The position numbers were made by a program, and so were the translations under genes. The notes below the pieces were generated by a model. It worked only from the letters and a program-made list of their open reading frames with translations. It was not told the origin of the DNA and did no database searches. 13,458 bases of DNA from CAVZLD01 sp964522605 (GTDB lineage Bacteria; Planctomycetota; Planctomycetia; Pirellulales; Pirellulaceae): contig CAZFWV010000181.1 of the NCBI GenBank assembly GCA_964522605.1, forward strand, positions 1 to 13,458, written 5' to 3'. Of this stretch, positions 7,140 to 13,458 are shown piece after piece (the stretch's first letter is position 1; every line of letters starts with the position of its first letter).

Positions 7140-9514
7140 GATAGGGTCGTCGGTACTCCTTGCGAGGTCACCAGGATCGCTGCTTCAGGACAGGTGGTTC
7201 GACACGAGTCGCAGCGAGTGCATTTTTCGTCGTCAATCGTGTGTTTCTTGTAGGGCGTGAAGGGAATCGCATCCACCGGACAGCATTGCGCACAGAGCGT
7301 GCAGCCGATACAGGCATCGTTGACTTCGTAACGGACCAAATCCCGGCATTTCCCGGTCGGACAGCGTCCTTCAAGATGCGCCTCGTACTCATGCCGAAAA
7401 TGACGCAACGTCGAGAGCACAGGATTCGGCGCGGTCTTGCCCAGGCCACAGAGGCTGCCGGAACAGACCATCCGGGCAAGCTGTTCCAACTGATCGAGAT
7501 CGCCTCGCCGAGCCTTCCCGGTGCAGATTCGGTCAAGAATATCCAACATGCGTTTCGTTCCGACGCGACAGAACGTGCACTTTCCACAGGATTGATCCTG
7601 GGTGAAACGCAAGAAATAGCGGGCAATGTCGACCATGCAATCCGTATCATCGAGCACGACCAGACCGCCGCTCCCCATGATCGCTCCAACCTCAATCAAC
7701 GCTTCGTAATCGATTGGCGTGTCGGCCAACTCGGCGGGCACGCAACCGCCGGACGGACCGCCAATCTGAACCGCTTTGAATGCGCGGCCCCCCGGCACGC
7801 CACCGCCGATTTCTTCCACGATCTGCCGAACCGTCACCCCCATGGGAACTTCGATCAAGCCTCCCCGGGCAATTTTCCCCGCGAGCGCAAACAGCTTGGT
7901 CCCCTTACTGGTCTTCGTTCCCATCGAGGCAAAGGCCGCAGCGCCGTTGCGAAAAATCCAAGGCACCAGCGAAAACGTCTCCACGTTGTTAATCAACGTC
8001 GGACGGCCCCACAGCCCGCTCTCGGCGGGGAACGGAGGTCGCAGGCGGGGCGTTCCTCGCAAGCCTTCCAACGAGTTGATCAGCGCGGTTTCCTCTCCGC
8101 AGACAAAGGCCCCCGCTCCCTGCTTGACCGCCAGATCAAAGTGAAAATCGTGCCCCAAGATCGACTCGCCAAGATAATTGTGTTCCTGGCAAACACGAAT
8201 CGCTTCGTTGATCCGTTTCACGGCCTCCGGATATTCTGCACGAATGTAGAAATAACCCTGACGTGCCCCGACGGCTCGAGCTGCAATCAGCATTCCCTCA
8301 ATGACTCGATAGGGAAAGGACTCGAGTAACATCCGATCCATGAAGGCGCCGGGATCTCCCTCGTCCCCGTTGCAAATCACGTACTTCGTCTCGGACGCGG
8401 CGTCCTGCACAACCTTCCATTTAATGTGGGTCGCGAATCCCGCTCCCCCGCGTCCCCGCAATCCGCTTTCGCGAACTTCGGTCACGATCTGTTCCGGAGT
8501 GAACTCCTCGAGCACCCGACGCAGCGCCTGGAAACCATCATGTCGCTGGTACTCCTGTATATCCAACGGATTCAGATGGCCACAGGCTTCCGTCGCGATA
8601 TGCTTCTGGGGTCCCCGAAACGCACAGACCGGCCCCTGCTGCACATCCAGCGGTTTTTGTGAGTTCTCCTCGTCCTCCTCATCGGAGTGCAGACGATCCA
8701 CCAGACGCGAGACCGAATATCCAAGGCGACGAAACAGGCCTCGCGGCCGAAAATGCTGCAACACCAGATCGCGTGCCTGTTCGGGACGTGCCTTGGCATA
8801 GAGCGTCGATCGCCCTTCGGGATCCACGATCTCGACGAGCGGCGTCTGATGGCACATTCCCACGCAAGCGACACACTTCAGATTTGCGTCGGCGTGAGTC
8901 GACTCCAACACGCGAGCTAAAGCCTCGTGAACCTGACCGCTTCCCTGTGCGACACAACAGGAGCCGAGCCCGATGCGAATCTCGCCGCCGTGACTCCGTT
9001 CGGTGTGACGCAACCATGGGATCGGCTGCGGTCCGCCATTCGTTCTCGCTTTGAGTGACGCTTCGATGACCGTGGGAATGTCTTTCGGCTGCAGGTGTCC
9101 GCGATTATCCTCGTCTACACTGATCACCGGCGCCAAGGTGCAGCAACCGATGCAGGCCGTGCGAACAACCGTGAAGTTTCGGTCTTTATCCGTATCCTCA
9201 CCGGGAGCCAGTCCAAGATGCTGCTCCACCGCATCCTGGATCAATCCGGCTCCCTTCACATGGCAGGCCGTTCCGTGGCAGATACTGATAATGTGGCGTC
9301 CCGCCGGCTGGTGGCGGAAACACGAATAGAAAGTCGAAACCCCCGCAATCGACGCGGGAGTGATCTCGGTCAAATCGCAAACGCGCCGCAGCGCCGGTTC
9401 GGGAAGAAAATGGTAATGACTCTGGATTGCCTGAAGGATCGGCACCACAGCTTCGGAACTCCGACCATGATCGGCCACAATCTTCTCAATCGGTGTCAGA
9501 TCCAGTTCAGACAT
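7127..9514 (-). CDS. NuoE-NuoF fusion, NADH-oxidising FMN/iron-sulfur subunit with 2[4Fe-4S] tail
   Basis: This 795-residue protein fuses two subunits that are usually separate. Residues 1-150 are NuoE/HndA-like with 2Fe-2S ligands C79, C84, C121 and C125. Residues about 178-255 are a second thioredoxin-like 2Fe-2S domain (C186/C187, C217, C221), as at the N-terminus of HndC/HydB. An acidic linker follows (DEEDEENSQ). Residues about 312-700 are the NuoF core: GLRGRGGAGF (351-360) and NGDEGDPGAFMDR (382-394) for NADH and FMN, GAGAFVCGEETALINSLEG (466-484), and N3 cluster ligands C643, C646, C649 and C689. The tail has two 4Fe-4S sites (C735/738/741/745 and C765/768/771/775). Architecture matches NAD-dependent or bifurcating hydrogenase and formate dehydrogenase modules, not plain complex I. 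It should exchange electrons between NADH and ferredoxin-type carriers in the cytoplasm. Confidence 0.95.
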   Translation of the reverse strand: MSELDLTPIEKIVADHGRSSEAVVPILQAIQSHYHFLPEPALRRVCDLTEITPASIAGVSTFYSCFRHQPAGRHIISICHGTACHVKGAGLIQDAVEQHLGLAPGEDTDKDRNFTVVRTACIGCCTLAPVISVDEDNRGHLQPKDIPTVIEASLKARTNGGPQPIPWLRHTERSHGGEIRIGLGSCCVAQGSGQVHEALARVLESTHADANLKCVACVGMCHQTPLVEIVDPEGRSTLYAKARPEQARDLVLQHFRPRGLFRRLGYSVSRLVDRLHSDEEDEENSQKPLDVQQGPVCAFRGPQKHIATEACGHLNPLDIQEYQRHDGFQALRRVLEEFTPEQIVTEVRESGLRGRGGAGFATHIKWKVVQDAASETKYVICNGDEGDPGAFMDRMLLESFPYRVIEGMLIAARAVGARQGYFYIRAEYPEAVKRINEAIRVCQEHNYLGESILGHDFHFDLAVKQGAGAFVCGEETALINSLEGLRGTPRLRPPFPAESGLWGRPTLINNVETFSLVPWIFRNGAAAFASMGTKTSKGTKLFALAGKIARGGLIEVPMGVTVRQIVEEIGGGVPGGRAFKAVQIGGPSGGCVPAELADTPIDYEALIEVGAIMGSGGLVVLDDTDCMVDIARYFLRFTQDQSCGKCTFCRVGTKRMLDILDRICTGKARRGDLDQLEQLARMVCSGSLCGLGKTAPNPVLSTLRHFRHEYEAHLEGRCPTGKCRDLVRYEVNDACIGCTLCAQCCPVDAIPFTPYKKHTIDDEKCTRCDSCRTTCPEAAILVTSQGVPTTLSCLE

Positions 9515-9542
9515 AATCCAGGTCCAAATCGCGTTCCAGCAG

Positions 9543-9590
9543 AAAAGGTGTCAGGGACCTTTTCCTCCAGGAAGAAGGCGCCTGACCCCT
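9543..9590. repeat. REPIN-like inverted pair of short palindromic elements
   Basis: GGTGTCAGGGACC (9547-9559) faces an inverted copy, GGGGTCAGGCGCC on the minus strand (9577-9589); 10 of 13 positions agree. The first unit is itself a hairpin (AAAAGGT/ACCTTTT, 9543-9549/9557-9563), the second contains AGGCGCCT, and TTCCT-CC-AGGAA (9562-9573) forms the tip. The whole can fold into one long imperfect hairpin. It starts 11 nt past the beta-propeller stop and ends 28 nt before the NuoEF-fusion ATG. It may stabilise or end the upstream mRNA. Confidence 0.6.
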
Positions 9591-9600
9591 CGTTGCATGT

Positions 9601-11385
9601 TCATGGTGCGCCGATGCAGAACAGATGTTGTTCCCCGCGCAGGTAAATCCTGCCGTTCAGGAAGGCTGGACTCGTGACACACCGTTCTCCCAGGTTGTTC
9701 TCCGCGACACGCTCGCAAGCGTCGGCACCGGAGGTCACAACCCACCCCTGACCATCGTCGGCAATCACGTAGATCCGATCGCCGACCAAGCCCGGGGATG
9801 AGGCGAACATCGCGCCGAAGTCCTCTTCCCAGACCGGCTCTCCCCCCTCCTTGCGATCATAACAAATCAGGCCGCCATAGGAGGCAATTAACAGCAGGGA
9901 TTGGTCCGTGACGAGGGGGCTGCAGATGTCGGGCATCCCGATATCGTTCTGCCAAAGCACATGCGTTTCTGTGACATCGCCCTGCCCCCCATCGCGAATC
10001 GCCACCGCATCCGCGCCGTCGTTGGCGACGAAAACCATCCCGTCCGAATAGACGGGGGACGGCCCCACATCGCCACGCAGGCAGTCCGCCCGCCAAATCT
10101 CTTGACCATCTTCCGCGTCGTAGGCAATCACCCAAGGAGCCGCTGCCGTGATGATTCGCGGTCGTTCGCTGCGCGAGACCACAATGGGGGAAGACCACGA
10201 TGCCGGAACCTCCCGCGTCACCTGCCAGACGATCTGGCCGGAGTCTCCCTGAAGCGCGAGCAGGCGAGAGAGCTGGTCATCGGCGGCTCCCTGATCGAAT
10301 TGAACGATTACCCGATTCTTGTAGATCGCCAGAGACGAAGCGTGTCCGTAGGGATTGTCGGGAGTCCCGAGACTCTGACTCCAGATTTCCTTTCCAGCGA
10401 AATCCAACGCCGCGAGATCTCCGTTGGCGAACATCACATACACGCGATGACCATCGGTGGCCGCCGTCGGCGCTGCATATCCCGTGTCCTCGTTGACCTC
10501 AAGTTCTTCCGCCTCGGCCGGCGCATCGGGTCGCGACGGGGCAACCGGGCTCTGCCACAGCAGTTTGCCGCTCTCGGTGTCGAAGCAATAGACCTCACGT
10601 CGCTCCGCATCCGCTCCGGTCAAGAAGACGCGGTTCTCCCAAACGATCGGCGAGTTGGCTCCCGGAAGGGGCACGGCCGTTTTCCAGCGAATTCCCGTAC
10701 CGCTTGCTCCGTCCCATTCCATCGGAATGTCTTCCGAAGCCGACACTCCGGAGCCCTCCGGTCCGCGAAAGGAGGGCCAGTTCGCGGCCAGCTCCTCGGG
10801 TGTGGGAGGCAATTCTTCGGGGGCGGGGGCAGGCGTCTCCACATCGGAAACCTCGCTGGCATCGGTCCCGTCTTTCGTTCCGGAGGCTGCCGCGGCCAGA
10901 TCCGCTCCCGCAGGCAGGACGCTCGGAAACAGCCAGGGAATCGCCAACAGGAACGCCATCAACGCACCGCCGAGTCCCACAACCGCCCACTGGGCGTGGC
11001 GCCGCTCGTCGGGTGCGGGACTACTCGACATTGACGGCGCAGGAACAGCGGGCAAACGTCGACGGAGTGTCGCCGCCCAGTGGGCCAACAACAAGGTCGC
11101 AGCGACGCCACCGACCAGCAAGAATGCCCCGCGGCGCGTGAAGTTCTTCTGCCGAAAATAATCTCTCCGGAGTCGTGCATCCAGCGCGCGTAACGATTCC
11201 TGTGCGGTCGCGTCCGATTGTTTCTCAAGCTGCTGACGCAACTGAACGTATTGAGGGGAATCGAGCGGTAACTCAGGCGTGCGACGAGAGAAATCCCAGA
11301 GCATGAGTGTACAGACGACGGCCGAAAAGATCGCCGTCACCCACGCCGCCCGAACAATCGCAGTGAAGCTGAAGAGTGCTCTCAA
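9601..11385 (-). CDS. Membrane-anchored PQQ-like beta-propeller protein
   Basis: This 594-residue protein has hydrophobic segments near 9-30, 86-104 and 132-153. A charged, probably helical stretch (about 45-82) lies between the first two, and an Ala/Pro/Glu-rich linker (160-200) follows. The rest is a WD/PQQ-like propeller starting with WPSFRGP (203-209). Blades carry the repeat pattern D-x-x-[SD]-G-x-x-x-W, for example DTESGKLLW (269-277), GDSGQIVW (380-387) and DAEDGQEIW (423-431). The propeller is probably outside the cytoplasm. Such domains may bind PQQ or be purely structural (BamB-like), and no PQQ ligand set could be assigned. The TTG start is supported by a 4-bp overlap with the upstream stop (TTGA) and a GGAG site. 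It shares an operon with NapGH-like genes, suggesting an accessory or scaffold role. Confidence 0.88.
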   Translation of the reverse strand: MRALFSFTAIVRAAWVTAIFSAVVCTLMLWDFSRRTPELPLDSPQYVQLRQQLEKQSDATAQESLRALDARLRRDYFRQKNFTRRGAFLLVGGVAATLLLAHWAATLRRRLPAVPAPSMSSSPAPDERRHAQWAVVGLGGALMAFLLAIPWLFPSVLPAGADLAAAASGTKDGTDASEVSDVETPAPAPEELPPTPEELAANWPSFRGPEGSGVSASEDIPMEWDGASGTGIRWKTAVPLPGANSPIVWENRVFLTGADAERREVYCFDTESGKLLWQSPVAPSRPDAPAEAEELEVNEDTGYAAPTAATDGHRVYVMFANGDLAALDFAGKEIWSQSLGTPDNPYGHASSLAIYKNRVIVQFDQGAADDQLSRLLALQGDSGQIVWQVTREVPASWSSPIVVSRSERPRIITAAAPWVIAYDAEDGQEIWRADCLRGDVGPSPVYSDGMVFVANDGADAVAIRDGGQGDVTETHVLWQNDIGMPDICSPLVTDQSLLLIASYGGLICYDRKEGGEPVWEEDFGAMFASSPGLVGDRIYVIADDGQGWVVTSGADACERVAENNLGERCVTSPAFLNGRIYLRGEQHLFCIGAP

Positions 11386-12692
11386 GTCGACTTCTCCGCC
11401 ACGCTTTCCGGAATATCACCGATCAGCCCAAGACGTACTTGCTCGACCGGGCAATACCAAAAACATCTTCCACAACAGACACATCCCGAGCGATCGGGCT
11501 GAAAATCCGTCTGGCGCCGACGCACGGACAATTGTATGAGCTTGCCTCCGAGAACCAAACCGACCCAGCCGCCAAGCCAGATGCCCAACGTCCGATACTT
11601 GTCTCGCCACGCCAGCGCCGCGCTGTAAGCCTCGCGCAGAGGTCGTCCGGAGCTGCGATATGCGTCGCTTGCGTCGGTCGTCAGCTCGGTAAGTCCCAAC
11701 TCTTCCTGCCGCAGTTGTTCGGCCAGGCGTACTTCGGGATGCCAGCGCGACAACGGACCGGCGGCGAGTACACCCAGTCCGGCGAAGGCCGCAATCAGAA
11801 TCGGCGCCAGGCACAGCATTCCGACGAACACGCGCCGGCCTGTTCGCCGTGCCTGGACACTTTGCGGCACCGTCGGCGGTCGAATGGCATCGTACGGACA
11901 TACATCCGCGCACAATCGACAGTTGATACAGTCTTCGGGTGGAATCCGCACGTGCCAGCGAGAGAAGGGCGCCATGACACGAAAGATCGCCCCGAGGGGA
12001 CACAAATAGCGACAGTAGGGCCGCCCGACAAACAGACCGATCAACAACAGACAGCCGCCGAAGATCATCATGCTCGCATTGCCGCTCAACCGAAAAAATC
12101 CCACGAACGGATCGTATCGGCAGATCAGAAACGCGGTTCCCGTCGCCGCCAGAATGACGGCCAATCCAAGATAGATATAGGCGATCAATCCGAGAACTTG
12201 GTCGAGCCAGCGGGGCACGCGCACGCTGCGCACGGCAACGAGTTCCTGAATCGCGCCGAGCGGACAGACTGCCGCACAAAAAGTCCGACCGAAGAACAAA
12301 GTGAACGCCAGCGGCAACGCGAAAAAGAAGACCACGGTCAGCGGAATCGCGTAGCCCGGGTTCGCCGTCGCAAGAGCCACGTTCTGAATCGCCCCGATGG
12401 CGCAGACGCATCCTTCGCGCACGAAACCGAACCAGAGGAGCGCGAAAACAGTCAGCAGCAGCAACCCGTTGCGCGATCGACGGACATGGGCCAGATAGGT
12501 GGCCACGACCAGTGCGGCAAATAACAGAACGACATCGATCGCCTGCCACGTCTGCGAACGAACGGCGGGAACTTGCGTCGTGGGAATCGCATGGTCGGAA
12601 AAACTGGGCGTGGGAATCAACTCGGCGTGGAGCATTCCACTCAGCAAGCATCCCAGGAGAACAACGGCGAGGCCAAGGCGTACTTTTGTCAT
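11382..12692 (-). CDS. NapH/NosR-like polytopic membrane iron-sulfur protein
   Basis: This 436-residue protein has a hydrophobic N-terminus (residues 4-22, possible signal or first helix) and further membrane helices near 52-68, 76-92, 114-134, 165-190, 207-222, 288-312 and 369-385. Two CxxxCPLGA motifs (C139/C143 and C227/C231) are the hallmark of NapH, NosR and CcoG relatives. A 4Fe-4S site follows (C255, C258, C261, C265 in CINCRLCADVCP), and a second closes the C-terminus (C404, C407, C410, C414). Cys95 and Cys97 in GCVCAIGAIQ look like a degenerate third copy of the motif. In NapGH such proteins take electrons from quinol and pass them to a periplasmic ferredoxin. It overlaps the NapG-like gene by 4 bp (ATGA), as expected of partners. 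No NapA, NapB or NosZ is in the window, so its acceptor is unknown. Confidence 0.92.
   Translation of the reverse strand: MTKVRLGLAVVLLGCLLSGMLHAELIPTPSFSDHAIPTTQVPAVRSQTWQAIDVVLLFAALVVATYLAHVRRSRNGLLLLTVFALLWFGFVREGCVCAIGAIQNVALATANPGYAIPLTVVFFFALPLAFTLFFGRTFCAAVCPLGAIQELVAVRSVRVPRWLDQVLGLIAYIYLGLAVILAATGTAFLICRYDPFVGFFRLSGNASMMIFGGCLLLIGLFVGRPYCRYLCPLGAIFRVMAPFSRWHVRIPPEDCINCRLCADVCPYDAIRPPTVPQSVQARRTGRRVFVGMLCLAPILIAAFAGLGVLAAGPLSRWHPEVRLAEQLRQEELGLTELTTDASDAYRSSGRPLREAYSAALAWRDKYRTLGIWLGGWVGLVLGGKLIQLSVRRRQTDFQPDRSGCVCCGRCFWYCPVEQVRLGLIGDIPESVAEKST
11394..11397 (-). promoter_or_regulatory. Ribosome binding site supporting a TTG start
   Basis: GGAG on the minus strand lies 8 nt before TTG at 11385, inside the end of the upstream gene. 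Together with the TTGA stop/start overlap it decides the start of the beta-propeller gene. Confidence 0.6.
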
Positions 12693-13339
12693 GCGTCGAG
12701 TACCTGCTGCAGCAAATCACGGACTTCAGTCTGGCTCGGTTCCTGTGCCTTCTGCTGAAGCAGCTTCAGCCCCTGTTGCTTCAGTCGATAAGGTCGTTCT
12801 GCGGGAACTCGGGCAATCGCCTGAGTCGGACAGGCAACCGCAATCGCACACTCATTGCAGTTCACACACAGGTCCGGCATGACTTGCAAGTAGAGAGAGC
12901 CGTTCATCAAGGCACAACCCTTGACGCATTTGCCACAGCCGATGCACAAGTCCGCATCAATCGTGTACTCGTAGAACCGCTGGCCTGCCTTTTCTTCCAC
13001 GAATGTCCGAATCACCGCCCCCGTCGGACACATCTGGTTCTCCGCGGCGGTCGTCAAATCGCGATAGTTCGGGTCAAAGTAACCGGTGCAGATATCGCAG
13101 TAACCACACATGTCGAACAATTGCACGCATTTCACTGCCGACTCGTCCAACACACATCGTGTGGCGCAGTTGCCGCACCCAATGCACTTGTCCGGGTCGA
13201 TCTGCCAACGAAGCTCCGCAGCCCGTCCCTTCCGACCCGCCAAGAAACCGGCCAAGGCGCTCAAGCTGGCAACGGCAAAGACGCGTAGCCCATTGAGCAA
13301 CCACATGCGACGGTTCGTGTGTTCCGCAGGTTGTGCCAT
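12689..13339 (-). CDS. NapG-like exported ferredoxin with four 4Fe-4S sites
   Basis: This 216-residue protein starts with a Tat-type signal: twin arginine at 10-11 (NRRMWLL), a hydrophobic stretch 18-35 and then Arg/Lys. Four cysteine groups follow: C52/55/58/62; C78/81/84 with C104 in MCPTGA; C132/135/138/142; and C158/161/164/170. This is the four-cluster fold of NapG, NrfC and DmsB-type electron-transfer subunits. The signal may stay uncleaved as a membrane anchor. It is probably folded in the cytoplasm, exported by Tat, and partnered with the NapH-like protein encoded next (4-bp overlap). Length is close to NapG. The start is the first ATG after the upstream stop, with AGGA 9 to 10 nt before it. 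Confidence 0.92.
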   Translation of the reverse strand: MAQPAEHTNRRMWLLNGLRVFAVASLSALAGFLAGRKGRAAELRWQIDPDKCIGCGNCATRCVLDESAVKCVQLFDMCGYCDICTGYFDPNYRDLTTAAENQMCPTGAVIRTFVEEKAGQRFYEYTIDADLCIGCGKCVKGCALMNGSLYLQVMPDLCVNCNECAIAVACPTQAIARVPAERPYRLKQQGLKLLQQKAQEPSQTEVRDLLQQVLDA

Positions 13340-13344
13340 CTCGA

Positions 13345-13458
13345 TCAGGTCCTCGTGGTTGAGTCTTGGGACTTCGGGGGCGAAAACGCATGGACTCGTC
13401 GACCTCGGATCCGACAGCCCGCTTCAAGTGCACATTGGTCGCAGGCCAGCGTTTGCGG
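13345..13458 (-). CDS. C-terminal end of an unidentified protein (5' part beyond window)
   Basis: One minus-strand frame is open from the right edge for 37 codons and stops (TGA, 13347-13345) 5 bp before the ATG of the NapG-like gene, a spacing that fits the operon. It holds ACDQCALEAGCRIRG, a Cys-x2-Cys-x5-Cys group, followed by a short polar tail. The spacing suggests metal or iron-sulfur binding but no family is assigned. A competing frame here runs into the ferredoxin gene and has no such motif. Confidence 0.5.
   Translation of the reverse strand, partial: PQTLACDQCALEAGCRIRGRRVHAFSPPKSQDSTTRT

Noticed and set aside
5910..7253. 447-codon plus-strand open frame
   Set aside because: It is antisense to the FAD protein gene, is Arg/His-rich and shows no motif; the minus-strand product has clear cofactor motifs.
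7160..8329. 389-codon plus-strand open frame
   Set aside because: Antisense to the NuoF core. It is an artefact of GC-rich codon use on the real strand.
5565..9514. Electron-bifurcating [FeFe] hydrogenase or complex I
   Set aside because: There is no H-cluster domain, molybdopterin domain or Nuo membrane subunit. Only the NADH/FMN and iron-sulfur modules are present.
9901..11034. 377-codon plus-strand open frame
   Set aside because: Antisense to the beta-propeller gene, Arg-rich, with no recognisable domain.
11376..12524. 382-codon plus-strand open frame
   Set aside because: Antisense to the NapH-like gene with low-complexity Gln/Arg composition.
11416..12720. 434-codon minus-strand frame competing with the NapH-like gene
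   Set aside because: Its product is Arg/Ser-rich with no ordered motifs, whereas the alternative frame has CxxxCP and 4Fe-4S motifs and fits the gene overlaps.
13074..13433. 119-codon minus-strand frame overlapping the start of the NapG-like gene
   Set aside because: It runs out of frame through the ferredoxin cysteine motifs and has no features; the other frame ends neatly 5 bp before the ATG.

Overview
This window looks like chromosomal DNA of a planctomycete-type bacterium. GC is high, genes are packed and often overlap, and one protein carries the WPSFRGP motif of planctomycete PQQ-like beta-propellers. Taxonomy is inferred from gene content only. All eleven coding regions can be placed in families except a short partial one at the right edge. 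No transposase, phage gene, tRNA, rRNA or CRISPR array was seen.

Left part (1-3502): corrinoid one-carbon chemistry. A cut corrinoid protein (minus strand, 500 to the left edge) is divergent from a plus-strand pair. That pair is a stand-alone methionine-synthase-activation-like protein (766-1485) and a URO-D/MtaA-type methyltransferase (1501-2532). The 265-bp divergent region holds a perfect minus-strand -10 hexamer, a pair of direct repeats and a foldable leader ahead of the plus-strand pair. A DRE-TIM aldolase gene (2519-3502, minus) converges on the methyltransferase gene and overlaps it by 14 bp.

Right part (3730-13458): a minus-strand run of seven genes, read right to left. They are the tail of an unidentified Cys-containing protein, a NapG-like exported four-cluster ferredoxin, a NapH/NosR-like membrane iron-sulfur protein, a membrane-anchored beta-propeller, a NuoE-NuoF fusion, a 2Fe-2S/FAD/ferredoxin protein, and a membrane glycerophosphodiester phosphodiesterase. 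Most junctions overlap by 1, 4 or 13 bp, so translational coupling is likely. The one clear gap (9515-9600) is filled by a REPIN-like inverted pair of short palindromes.

How it may work (inference): NADH would be oxidised at the FMN site of the NuoEF fusion. Electrons would then pass through its iron-sulfur clusters to the partner FAD protein, which has lost the NAD(P)H-binding domain normal in its GltD-like family. The NapGH-like pair would handle electrons at the membrane. No hydrogenase, formate dehydrogenase or nitrate reductase catalytic domain is present, so the terminal acceptor is unknown. One testable idea is that the module supplies low-potential electrons to corrinoid or folate one-carbon reactions encoded next door.
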